From positions 62,001-126,000 of the forward strand of contig DYJL01000009.1 of assembly GCA_020723105.1 (NCBI GenBank): 64,000 nt of DNA, read 5' to 3'. The stretch comes from Nitrospira japonica. GTDB taxonomy: Bacteria > Nitrospirota > Thermodesulfovibrionia > UBA6902. Position 1 is the first letter of the stretch. Each line of letters starts with the position of its first letter. The notes beneath the pieces were generated by a model, which did no database searches, had not been told where the DNA came from, and saw only the letters and a program-made list of their open reading frames with translations. Shown piece by piece: positions 19,783 through 28,361 of the stretch. The position numbers and the translations under genes were made by a program.

Positions 19783-21789
19783 TTAACTTATAATCTGTTT
19801 GTACTCCCTTGAGGACATCGTGAATTCGCCGGTATCCATGTTGTACTTGGAGCAGGTAAAGACCTTCCACTTATTGTCATCAATAAAGTCGAAGTCGCCC
19901 CTGTAATAGTAACCAGGGTATCTGCTCTCTTCTCTATAGAGAATATGGCGGGCATGTGCTTCCAGGGAGAGTATCCTGTGATAGTTTTCCCAGCATCTCA
20001 TAAGTTCATGGAGATTGCTTGCTGCCATCTTGGCTGAGTCTTCCTTCAACAATTTAAGCTGTTTCAGGCCTTCATCAAGCATGGTCTTTGAGGTCATATA
20101 CCATGTGGAGATACCGCCGAAGTACTCGTCAGCTATCTTCTGAAGCCTGGTCTGAAGCAGATTCGGTTTAATGTAGAAAGGATTTATCTCAGGATCTGTT
20201 GAATATGTTTTGTTCTTCTCGTAAGTCTCATACGGCAGATAGAGTTCGCCGGCAATCTCATCAGCGGTCTTTCTGATAGTTGGTTTGTAGCTGGCGTTAT
20301 CGAATATGAAAGCTAATGCAGCCTTTGCTGCAATTCTGCCTTCGGCATGAGAACCGGAGGAGAACTTGTGGCCTGATGCTCCACAGATGTCACCTGCCAT
20401 GAAAAGGCCTGGTACTGTGGACATTCTGTTGTAACCAAGATTCCACTCGGCTGGTGTTCCCGGTATATCGCCAGGGCCGCTGCACCAGAATCCTGCACAG
20501 CCTGCATGTGAGCCAAGGATATACGGCTCTGTCGGCATGATTTCAGACGGCTCTTTATCGGGCTCAATATTCTTTGAGGCCCAGAGACCAGCCTGTCCGA
20601 TACACATATCAAGAAAGTCTTCCCATGCCTCGGCTTCGAGGTGTTTCACCTTCTTTTTGCCTTCTTTCTCGCCAAGTTTTTCAATGAATGTTTTGTTGAT
20701 GGCGTCCATCGCTTCATGTGTCCTCATGATGATAGGACCTTTTCCTGCCTTCATATCTTTCATCATAAGATGGTTTCTGATGGCAGTTCCCATCTTGTCA
20801 ACGTATGCGCCGTATTTTGCCTTTGCCTCAGCAACATATTCAGGATTTAAGCAATAGTCTTCTCCAAGGCTGTTGGTAGCCTTTGCCTTAAAGAAGAGGA
20901 ACCATGCGCCTACCGGTCCGTAACCGTCTTTAAATCTTGCCGGCACGAATCTGTTTTCCATAAGGGTCAGCTCTGCGCCGGCCTGCATGCCGAGTGCATA
21001 ACCAGAACCAGAATTCCATACAGGATACCAGGCTCTTCCCTGTCCTTCTTTTGTTGATCTCGGCCTGAAGCAATTAACAGCGCCGCCGGCAGCCAATACC
21101 ATTGCCTTTGCCTTAAAGATGTACATCTTGTTTTCTCTGACGCTGAAGCCTGCTGCTGCAGCAACTCTGTTAGGATCATTTGCATCTCTTAAAAGTCTTA
21201 CGATGAAAACTCTCTCGAAATGGTTCTGCGCCCCGCCAGTTGCGGTCCTGTTATATTCGAGCGCTTTCTTTGCTGCTTCTGCAACAATTGCCTTGTAGGA
21301 CTCACCATTGATCATGATCTGCCATTTGCCAGACCTGACCGGGGTACCGCCATCTTTCAATGATTTCTTTCCTTCTTCTTTTGCCTGGAATCCGTCGAGA
21401 GAGAATCCGTCGTCGCCTTTTTTCCAAACAGGGAGTCCCCATTCTTCAAAAAGATGAACGCTGTCATCAACGTGTCTGCCGAGGTCATATATGAGGTCTT
21501 CCCTCACTATGCCCATCAAGTCACCTCTTACGTACCTGACATAATCTTCAACTTTATTCTCGCCGATATATGTATTGATAGCGGACAGACCCATTGCAAC
21601 TGCACCGCTTCTGTCTGTTGCGGCCTTGTCAACCATTGTGACCTTTAGCCCTTTTGGTGTGGCCCATCTGGCTGCTTCATAAGCAGCACCACAGCAAGCC
21701 ATACCGCCGCCGATAAGGAGAAGGTCTGTTTCAACTTCAACGACTTCAGGCTTTGCACAGTATGAAAAAGTACAAGTTTCTTTTTCCAT
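19783..21789 (-). CDS. aprA: Adenylylsulfate reductase alpha subunit AprA
   Basis: This is the FAD-containing catalytic subunit (668 aa, expected length) that reduces APS to sulfite and AMP, or the reverse. It opens with the FAD motif TDLLLIGGGMACCGAAYEAA and contains LAAGGAVNCFRPRS and HAGCAGFWCSGPGDIP, typical of AprA rather than of succinate dehydrogenases. It lies 17 bases downstream of aprB. Together with sat and qmoABC it makes the cytoplasmic sulfate-to-sulfite route. The direction of flow cannot be told from the gene alone. Confidence 0.97.
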   Translation of the reverse strand: MEKETCTFSYCAKPEVVEVETDLLLIGGGMACCGAAYEAARWATPKGLKVTMVDKAATDRSGAVAMGLSAINTYIGENKVEDYVRYVRGDLMGIVREDLIYDLGRHVDDSVHLFEEWGLPVWKKGDDGFSLDGFQAKEEGKKSLKDGGTPVRSGKWQIMINGESYKAIVAEAAKKALEYNRTATGGAQNHFERVFIVRLLRDANDPNRVAAAAGFSVRENKMYIFKAKAMVLAAGGAVNCFRPRSTKEGQGRAWYPVWNSGSGYALGMQAGAELTLMENRFVPARFKDGYGPVGAWFLFFKAKATNSLGEDYCLNPEYVAEAKAKYGAYVDKMGTAIRNHLMMKDMKAGKGPIIMRTHEAMDAINKTFIEKLGEKEGKKKVKHLEAEAWEDFLDMCIGQAGLWASKNIEPDKEPSEIMPTEPYILGSHAGCAGFWCSGPGDIPGTPAEWNLGYNRMSTVPGLFMAGDICGASGHKFSSGSHAEGRIAAKAALAFIFDNASYKPTIRKTADEIAGELYLPYETYEKNKTYSTDPEINPFYIKPNLLQTRLQKIADEYFGGISTWYMTSKTMLDEGLKQLKLLKEDSAKMAASNLHELMRCWENYHRILSLEAHARHILYREESRYPGYYYRGDFDFIDDNKWKVFTCSKYNMDTGEFTMSSREYKQIIS

Positions 21790-21806
21790 TGTTATCCCTC
21801 CTTTAT

Positions 21807-22226
21807 TTATTCTTTTCTGGCTTCGTAATTGAAAAAGCCAGTTGACTTTATTTTTGAGAAATCAGCTTCCGGTTTGCCTGTATATGGGTCAATAGATCCC
21901 TCTGTTGTAGTCCTGATAGGGAATTTGAATCTCTTCAGAATTCCGTTTCTGAACTTAACAGTCCACATAATGGAGTCTGTTCCTCTCATTGGAATAACAT
22001 TGGCTCCAATCGGGTTAAAATCCTGATAACCCCTTACTTCAATGGCCTGCTGCGGGCAAATCTTGACGCAGTTGTAGCACTCCCAGCACTGGTCAGGCTC
22101 CTGATTGTATGCTTTCATAAGATCTCTGTTCAGCGCCATGAGATCGTTAGGACAAATATACTGACAGGCAGTCTTGTCCTGAGCTTTACAACCGTCACAT
22201 TTTTCTGTGATTACAAAACTTGGCAT
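21807..22226 (-). CDS. aprB: Adenylylsulfate reductase beta subunit AprB
   Basis: This is the small FeS subunit (139 aa) that passes electrons to AprA. It carries two [4Fe-4S] motifs, CDGCKAQDKTACQYIC (with the AprB-specific long spacing) and CWECYNCVKICPQQAIEV, followed by the C-terminal tail that wraps around AprA. The start follows a GGAGG site. Qmo is the likely electron donor. A 200-base gap separates it from sat. Confidence 0.97.
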   Translation of the reverse strand: MPSFVITEKCDGCKAQDKTACQYICPNDLMALNRDLMKAYNQEPDQCWECYNCVKICPQQAIEVRGYQDFNPIGANVIPMRGTDSIMWTVKFRNGILKRFKFPIRTTTEGSIDPYTGKPEADFSKIKSTGFFNYEARKE

Positions 22227-22426
22227 TGTAATACCTCCTTCTTTGGTTTTTCAGCTTAAATTAAGCTATTGTTTAGCAAAGTCGGCAACTCCATCAGTTG
22301 CCTGTAAATCTATGATCAACACCCCCTTTCAATGAATATGCCTTTTAAAGAGGGCAACATATTTTATCCTTCAGCATATTCACACATCTTGATCTCGACC
22401 TTTATTGCCTTCAAAAAGACATAAAT

Positions 22427-23626
22427 TTATTTTTCAAGACTCTGATAATACTTAATCAGAATCTCTGCCACTTCAGGGCGTGAGAATTCTTTAGGCGGGG
22501 CAATACCCTTACCTAACATTTCACGAACTTTTGTACCTGAAAGCAGAACAAAGTCCTCTTTCGTGTGATCAGGCGCTTCACACATCATCATAACCTTGCC
22601 CAGTTTCTTCGAGTATGCAGTGTGGTCAGCCTTGAATATCTCAATTTTCAGCGCACCGGCAGGGACCTCATTATCAAAAATAGTTTGTGCATCAAATGGA
22701 CCGTAGTGATCACCAACACCTGCATGGTCCCGACCAACGATGAAGTGGGTTGCGCCCATATTTTGACGGAATATGGCGTGCAATACACCTTCGCGTGGAC
22801 CGGCATAAAGCATATCGAAACCATAACCAGTAACCATTGCGCTGTTTTTGGGGAAGTACAACTCGACCATTTTACGGATTGCAGCATCGCGAACAGGAGC
22901 CGGGATATCTCCTTTTTTCAGTTTGCCAAGTAACATATGAATAACCAGACCATCACAGCCCAAACGTTTCATTGCCATGTGGCAAAGTTCTTCGTGGGCC
23001 AGATGCATCGGATTACGAGTCTGGAAAGCAACAACCTTACTCCAGCCACGCTCAGTAATTTCGTTACGGATTTCAACTGCCGTACGGAAAGTGTCCGGAA
23101 ACTCATCCTGGAAATAAGAGAAGTTTAATACTTTAATTGGGCCAGAAAGACAAACTTTGCCCTGTGCGTTAAATGCATCAACTCCAGGATGTGCTTCAGG
23201 TGGCTTGGGACGGTAAACTTTTTCAGACATCAGCGCCATATCTTCATCGCTGAATTCTTCAACTGCTTTTACATCCATAACTGCAAGGATTGGATTGCCT
23301 TCAACATTTGGATCTTTAAGCGCAATGCGATCGCCTGCCTTGATGGAGCCCGCATTTTTGACCAGGTTTAAAATTGGAACCGGCCAGAACAGGCCGGATG
23401 TTGTTTTCATATTATTAGCAACAGACAGGGCATCAGCTTTATTCATGTAGCCAGTCAATGGGGTGAAGTAACCGCCACCCAGCATAACTGCGTTAGCTGC
23501 GGCAGCCGAGCTCACAACAATAGAAGCCAGCCCCTCAGCTTCCTTCTGCAGGGCTTCATTTGCAGCCGTGTCATATACAAATAGTGGATTTAGTTCGTCT
23601 GAACCATGTGGTTTAATTAATGCCAT
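22427..23626 (-). CDS. sat: ATP sulfurylase (sulfate adenylyltransferase)
   Basis: This homo-oligomeric dissimilatory-type Sat (399 aa) makes APS and PPi from ATP and sulfate. The nucleotide-binding motifs are QTRNPMHLAHEEL and GRDHAGVGDHYG, and a late FVLLSGTKVREML stretch completes the site. There is no APS-kinase domain, consistent with dissimilatory use. It lies between adk and aprBA; PPi removal by HppA pulls the reaction forward. Confidence 0.97.
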   Translation of the reverse strand: MALIKPHGSDELNPLFVYDTAANEALQKEAEGLASIVVSSAAAANAVMLGGGYFTPLTGYMNKADALSVANNMKTTSGLFWPVPILNLVKNAGSIKAGDRIALKDPNVEGNPILAVMDVKAVEEFSDEDMALMSEKVYRPKPPEAHPGVDAFNAQGKVCLSGPIKVLNFSYFQDEFPDTFRTAVEIRNEITERGWSKVVAFQTRNPMHLAHEELCHMAMKRLGCDGLVIHMLLGKLKKGDIPAPVRDAAIRKMVELYFPKNSAMVTGYGFDMLYAGPREGVLHAIFRQNMGATHFIVGRDHAGVGDHYGPFDAQTIFDNEVPAGALKIEIFKADHTAYSKKLGKVMMMCEAPDHTKEDFVLLSGTKVREMLGKGIAPPKEFSRPEVAEILIKYYQSLEK

Positions 23627-23664
23627 AATACTTCCTCCTTAATATTTTTCTTTTGGAATTTATG

Positions 23665-24312
23665 TTATATGCCAAGCGCATTACAAACTTTTACAAATAT
23701 TTCATCAATACTGCCTGTTCCACCGTCTACAGATTTCAGGATATTCTTTTTGCCGTAATAATCTATGAGTGGAGCTGTCTGCGCATTATATACTTCCAAT
23801 CTCTTTTTTATAGTTTCTTCCCTGTCATCGTCCCTCTGGAAGAGCTCACCGCCACATTTGTCGCATGCGCCGTCTTTTTTGGGAGCGTTGGAATAAATGT
23901 TAAACATCTGTCCGCAGGACTTGCAGGTCCTTCGGCCTGTGAGCCTTTTCATAAGGAGGTCGAATTGGACATCCACGCTCAAGGCTGCAGTTAATGACAT
24001 GTTTAATGAGCCAAGCATATTATCGAGAGCCTCTGCCTGCTTTGTGTTTCTTGGAAAACCGTCAAGGATATATCCCTTTTTGCAGTCATCCTGCTTCAGC
24101 CTTTCCTCAACCATGCCGAGAACAACACTGTCGGGAACCAGTTCACCTTTATCCATATAGGATTTAGCCTCTTTGCCTAGGGCTGTGCCAGCAGCAACAG
24201 CCGCCCTTAGAAGATCCCCTGTTGAAATCTGGGGAATTGGATTTTTCTCTATAATCTTTTTTGCCTGCGTGCCTTTCCCTGCGCCAGGCGCTCCTAATAA
24301 TACAAGTCTCAT
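23665..24312 (-). CDS. adk: Adenylate kinase (zinc-type)
   Basis: This 215-aa long-form adenylate kinase has P-loop GAPGAGKGTQA at residues 7-17 and the lid DDDREETIKKRL. The lid carries a four-Cys zinc site CKSCGQ...CDKCGG. It interconverts ATP+AMP and 2 ADP. Its place directly ahead of sat, 38 bases apart on the same strand, suggests a dedicated role in recycling the AMP released by APS reductase. Confidence 0.96.
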   Translation of the reverse strand: MRLVLLGAPGAGKGTQAKKIIEKNPIPQISTGDLLRAAVAAGTALGKEAKSYMDKGELVPDSVVLGMVEERLKQDDCKKGYILDGFPRNTKQAEALDNMLGSLNMSLTAALSVDVQFDLLMKRLTGRRTCKSCGQMFNIYSNAPKKDGACDKCGGELFQRDDDREETIKKRLEVYNAQTAPLIDYYGKKNILKSVDGGTGSIDEIFVKVCNALGI

Positions 24313-24555
24313 ACGTGTCTCCTTTATGCTTAGTAAAAGAATTTACTCTCTGTTTTTCTTCGGAGAAATTTACGAAGAATATTTATAAATAGGGTATTTA
24401 TCCGTAAAAAATTATTAAAAAGAAAGATAATGAGTAACTATATTATTTGAGAAATCATATGAGAGTCAATATAAAAATTTAAATTAATTTATAATTTTTG
24501 CTTATCAATTGTATTTTCTTATCCCATTTTCCTTTGGTCCCACCCGCTGATTGTT

Positions 24556-24636
24556 CGGTTTAAGCAGTTTAAACAGCTTAAGCGGCTTAAACTGGGCTTT
24601 TAAAAAAGGTCTATTATAGAAATTCTGAAACAGGCT
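24556..24636 (+). repeat. 9-bp-unit dispersed repeat, copy 3 (4 units plus conserved tail)
   Basis: Four tandem units, GGTTTAAGC AGTTTAAAC AGCTTAAGC GGCTTAAAC, are followed by TGGG. About 20 bases later comes the tail TATAGAAATTCTGAAACAGGCT (24615-24636). That 22-base tail is identical at 31744-31765 behind another copy. Confidence 0.75.
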
Positions 24637-24678
24637 TTCATGTCTGCTAAAAGATCCTAAACATGTTTTATTGGCAAG

Positions 24679-24707
24679 TTGTAAATTATTAGATATTATG
24701 GTATAAA
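24679..24707 (+). promoter_or_regulatory. Sigma-70-type promoter of the ppiC gene
   Basis: TTGTAA and TATAAA are separated by 17 bases, about 40 bases upstream of the start codon, and an AAAGGAGAAAG ribosome site follows. Confidence 0.5.
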
Positions 24708-24743
24708 ACTAACTCAATAATTTATTTCCAAAGGAGAAAGAAA

Positions 24744-25622
24744 ATGAAAAAAGTTTTGTTTGCAGTCTCTATATTACTGCTATCAATTTTAATTTTTGCA
24801 GGATGTGAAGAAAAGGCCAAGACAACCAGTCCCGTGCTTGTAAAAGTTGGCAATGCAGTAATTACTCAGGATGATTTTATAAAAGAAGTCACCCGTATTC
24901 CCGAATGGGCCAGAGAACAATTCAGTGGTAAAGAAGGCAAGGATAAGTTTCTTGAAGAACTTATAAAAAGAGAACTTGTCTATCAGGATGCAAAGAAGAT
25001 GAAGCTTGATAAGGATCCCGAGTACGTCGAAAAAATAAAAGAGTTTGAAAAAATGAATCTTATATCTCTGATTCTGAAAAAAGAGGTTGAAGAAAAAGCC
25101 AAAGTTGCCGACGCAGAAGTAAAAGAGTTCTTCGATAAGAATGCAGACAAGTTTACAGTCGGCACCACGGTTAGGGCGAGCCATATACTTATTGACAATG
25201 AGGAGCAGGCCCAGAAAATCCGTGAACGCATCAGAAAAGGTGAAAACTTCGCAAAACTGGCACAAGCGTTATCAAAAGATAAAGGCTCTGCTACAAAAGG
25301 TGGGGACATTGGTTATTTTGGCAGCGGCCAAATGGTTCCTGAATTTGAGAGAGCTGTCATGGCTCTTAAAGTTGGCGAGGTCAGCGACCCGGTAAAAACC
25401 CGCTTTGGCTACCACATCATACAACTGACTGATGTAAAAAAGGGTGAAGTTGCATCATTTGAGCAATCAAAGGAAGCAATAAAAAGACAGCTTCTTGCAG
25501 AAAAGCAGAGAGGTCTTATAGACTCATATATCGCCAATTTAATGAAACAGGGCAAAATCAAAAAAGATGACAAAGCCATTGCATCCATGGCGTTGCCTTG
25601 GGAAAAACCTCAGGGAAAGTAG
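24744..25622 (+). CDS. SurA/PpiC-type peptidyl-prolyl isomerase lipoprotein
   Basis: This 292-aa lipoprotein has signal peptide MKKVLFAVSILLLSILIFAGC with a lipobox at IFAGC. A SurA-like N-terminal helical domain (30-130) follows. A parvulin domain (about 140-235) is marked by RASHILI, GGDIGYFGSGQMVPEF and TRFGYHIIQL. It should help fold exported or outer-membrane proteins. A short C-terminal helix contributes to the chaperone part. The gene ends in TAG, 10 bases before tRNA-Ile, so the tRNAs may be co-transcribed with it. Confidence 0.92.
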   Translation: MKKVLFAVSILLLSILIFAGCEEKAKTTSPVLVKVGNAVITQDDFIKEVTRIPEWAREQFSGKEGKDKFLEELIKRELVYQDAKKMKLDKDPEYVEKIKEFEKMNLISLILKKEVEEKAKVADAEVKEFFDKNADKFTVGTTVRASHILIDNEEQAQKIRERIRKGENFAKLAQALSKDKGSATKGGDIGYFGSGQMVPEFERAVMALKVGEVSDPVKTRFGYHIIQLTDVKKGEVASFEQSKEAIKRQLLAEKQRGLIDSYIANLMKQGKIKKDDKAIASMALPWEKPQGK

Positions 25623-25632
25623 AATCTGTAGC

Positions 25633-25709
<77 letters not shown>

Positions 25710-25711
25710 TG

Positions 25712-25836
25712 CAAATTTTGCCTTCGGCAAAATTTGAAGTGAAAAATTAAAAGTTATTAGTTATAATAGACCACGTTGGAAAGTTCTTAGCTTCTCAGTT
25801 TTGACTTTTAACTTTTCACTCAAAAATTTGTTTCAT
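25712..25836. repeat. Nested hairpins between tRNA-Ile and tRNA-Ala
   Basis: A perfect 11-bp stem CAAATTTTGCC/GGCAAAATTTG lies 2 bases after the tRNA-Ile CCA. Then GTGAAAAATTAAAAGT is matched by ACTTTTAACTTTTCAC some 60 bases later. The spacing of these arms resembles the other word-built hairpins in this window. They could help separate the two tRNAs or act as partial terminators. Confidence 0.6.
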
Positions 25837-25848
25837 AAATTTTTGGCC

Positions 25849-25924
25849 GGGGGTGTAGCTCAGCTGGGAGAGCGCCTGCTTTGCAAGCAGGAGGTCATCG
25901 GTTCGATCCCGTTCACCTCCACCA
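25849..25924 (+). tRNA. tRNA-Ala (anticodon TGC)
   Basis: Acceptor GGGGGTG pairs with CACCTCC (one G-T), the anticodon loop is TTTGCAA, the T-arm has GGTTCGATCC, and CCA is encoded. The mutS2 start codon lies only 11 bases after the CCA. Confidence 0.97.
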
Positions 25925-25935
25925 ATTATCAATAA

Positions 25936-28320
25936 ATGGATGAGCAAACCCTCCGGGTCCTTGAGTTCAATAAGGTCCTTGGAATGGCTGCTGTATTTGC
26001 AGTCACTGTACCGGGGAAATATTTACTTCAAGGAACAAAACCGCTAAAAACTATCGACGGGATAAGGCAGGAGATTACCCTGGTCTCAGAGTGCTGGAGA
26101 TTTTTGTCTGAAGGACACTCTTTCGGTATCGAGTATTTTGATGATCTCTCACCGCTGTTTCAAAAGATCATACCTGCTGATGCCGTACTTGAGTCCTTTG
26201 AAGTAAGGGTGTTTCTGCCTCTCTTTTATTCTGCATTTAATCTGAAGATACTAAGCGAAGACCCCGCTCTGCCTGAAACCGGCAAACTCGTATCCCAACT
26301 TAACTCTCATCCTCACATCAGAAAAACAATTGATAAAGCAATAGACCGGGAGGGGAAGATACGTGATGAAGCTTCTCCAGACCTTGCTTATATACGGAAA
26401 AGCATCAAGTCCTGTGAAGACCGGATAAAGAGTATCCTGGAGGAAATATTAAATCAGAAAGACCTGATTCCATACCTGCAGGATTTCTATATTGCCGAAC
26501 GGAATAACCGCTGGGTCCTTCCGGTGAAAAGGGATTTCAAGGGAAAAGTAGCAGGCGTTGTTCACGATATTTCCAATACAGGGGAAACCGTTTATGTAGA
26601 ACCCTATTCCATTCAGCACATTGGAAATGACCTTGAATCATACAGGGCCGAAGAAAAGCTTGAGGAGTACAAAATTCTCAAAGGGCTTTCCGCACTCTTG
26701 CGTAAGCATATCAAAGAGATTAAAGAAGATTACCGCCTCGTTGCAAAAGTTGACGCCCTTCATGCAATTGCAGGATTTTCAGGACAAATGAATATGTCTG
26801 CTCCAGAGTTAAATGAGAAGGGATATATGAAAATCATCGGGGGCCGGCATCCGCTTCTCTGGAAAACATTGAAGAAGGAAAACCGCGAAGTCAAACTCGT
26901 TCCGCTGGATATAGAAATCGGAAGAGGCCCTTCTGTTATGGTGATGAGTGGTTCAAACGCAGGCGGAAAAACTGTTGCCCTTAAGACCATCGGGGTATTA
27001 ACCCTTATGGCTCTTTCCGGAATGCACATCCCTGCAGCATCAGGAACTGTAATTCCATTTCTGAAAGATGTCCTCGCTGACATCGGTGATGAACAATCCA
27101 TCGAACAAAACCTTTCAACTTTTTCAGCTCACATTACCCGTATCTCTGAGATTATCCGCCAAAGCAGCGCTCATACACTGGTCCTGATTGATGAGCTCGG
27201 AACAGGAACAGACCCTGAACAGGGTGGCGCCCTGTCATGTGCCATTTTGAGAAAACTGAAACAGCAGGGAGCCCTTACACTTATATCAACTCACCTCGGC
27301 ATGCTCAAGGCTTTTGCCCATTCTGAACCGGGCATGATAAATGCAGCCATGGAAATGGATGAAGTCAGTATTGAAGGTGTTTCAGCATTCCGGCCCACTT
27401 ATAAACTCGTAATAGGAGAACAGGGCACTTCACATGCCTTTGAAATTGCAGAAGCGTTGGGACTCGATGCAGATATCATCAGGGAGGCAAAGGTTTTCCT
27501 CAAAGATGAGGGGGGGCAAATCGAAGCGCTTATCCATGAACTGAAACAAAAGACAGCTTATCTCGACAGCAAAATAAGGGAGACCGGGAAACTGAAATTC
27601 GAGGCTGAGCACATGCATTCACATTTAAAAGACGAACTTGCCCGGCTAAAAATAATGGAGAAAGAAGCCATTACAAAAGCATTAAAAGAAGCTGAAGAGA
27701 TTGTCAGAAAGACCAAGAGGGAAGCGCGGGAGCTTATTGAAAAATTGAAACAGTCAACCCTGTCAGAGGCTGGTAAGGTTGCAAAAGAACTCGACAGGAA
27801 ACTCGAAGAGATAACAACAGTTCGCAAACAACATGCGCCTGAAAAAATACAGTGTCTTGAGGAAGTAAAAGAAGGTCAGCGAGTGTTTGTCAGCACCCTC
27901 AAAAAACATGGCATCGTCCATTCAGTAAATGAAAAAACGCGCAGGTGCAAGGTAACTGTTGAAGGCAAAGAAATTGAAGTGGCCCTTATTGAACTTTCTG
28001 AGCCTGCTGCTGACATGACTGAGAAAAAATCTCCTGCCCGTAAAGGCGAACGGCCGTTTACCTCAGCAGAACCATCCAGCATTTCAAACGAACTAAACGT
28101 AATAGGCCAGCGTGTGGACCCGGCCCTCTCCATTATTGAACGCTATCTCAATGAGGCGTCAATGGCAGGCCTTAAACAGGTCAAGATAATTCATGGGATA
28201 GGTACAGGGATTCTGGCCGGCGCCATAAGGGAATATTTAAGGGACCATCCCCTTGTTGATAGCTTCAGAAAAGGAAACGAAGACGAGGGCGGTATGGCTG
28301 TGACAATAGTTATATTTTAA
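25936..28320 (+). CDS. mutS2: MutS2 family endonuclease / ribosome-rescue factor
   Basis: This MutS-like ATPase (794 aa) has no mismatch-binding domain. The core domain occupies 1-320 and the ATPase has Walker A MSGSNAGGKTVALKTIG (about 335-350) and Walker B TLVLIDELGTGTDPEQG. A coiled coil spans about 515-640 and the C-terminal Smr domain about 720-794. In the Smr domain the usual L-D-x-R/H motif reads LNVIGQR, so the nuclease residue may be lost, while HGIGTGIL is kept. The start fits the family N-terminus (TLRVLEFNKVL). No Shine-Dalgarno is visible between tRNA-Ala and the ATG. Confidence 0.94.
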   Translation: MDEQTLRVLEFNKVLGMAAVFAVTVPGKYLLQGTKPLKTIDGIRQEITLVSECWRFLSEGHSFGIEYFDDLSPLFQKIIPADAVLESFEVRVFLPLFYSAFNLKILSEDPALPETGKLVSQLNSHPHIRKTIDKAIDREGKIRDEASPDLAYIRKSIKSCEDRIKSILEEILNQKDLIPYLQDFYIAERNNRWVLPVKRDFKGKVAGVVHDISNTGETVYVEPYSIQHIGNDLESYRAEEKLEEYKILKGLSALLRKHIKEIKEDYRLVAKVDALHAIAGFSGQMNMSAPELNEKGYMKIIGGRHPLLWKTLKKENREVKLVPLDIEIGRGPSVMVMSGSNAGGKTVALKTIGVLTLMALSGMHIPAASGTVIPFLKDVLADIGDEQSIEQNLSTFSAHITRISEIIRQSSAHTLVLIDELGTGTDPEQGGALSCAILRKLKQQGALTLISTHLGMLKAFAHSEPGMINAAMEMDEVSIEGVSAFRPTYKLVIGEQGTSHAFEIAEALGLDADIIREAKVFLKDEGGQIEALIHELKQKTAYLDSKIRETGKLKFEAEHMHSHLKDELARLKIMEKEAITKALKEAEEIVRKTKREARELIEKLKQSTLSEAGKVAKELDRKLEEITTVRKQHAPEKIQCLEEVKEGQRVFVSTLKKHGIVHSVNEKTRRCKVTVEGKEIEVALIELSEPAADMTEKKSPARKGERPFTSAEPSSISNELNVIGQRVDPALSIIERYLNEASMAGLKQVKIIHGIGTGILAGAIREYLRDHPLVDSFRKGNEDEGGMAVTIVIF

Positions 28321-28361
28321 CCCCTCCTGCACTGAATCAAAAAATTATTGAATGAACCGGA

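Larger units (their letters stand above)
24313..24743. other. Divergent intergenic region adk / ppiC
   Basis: About 430 bp, AT-rich near adk. It holds the longest copy of the 9-bp-unit repeat (24556-24636) and a good promoter for the plus-strand gene. No ORF or RNA gene was recognised. The promoter driving the adk-sat-apr-qmo operon must lie here but could not be fixed. Confidence 0.5.
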
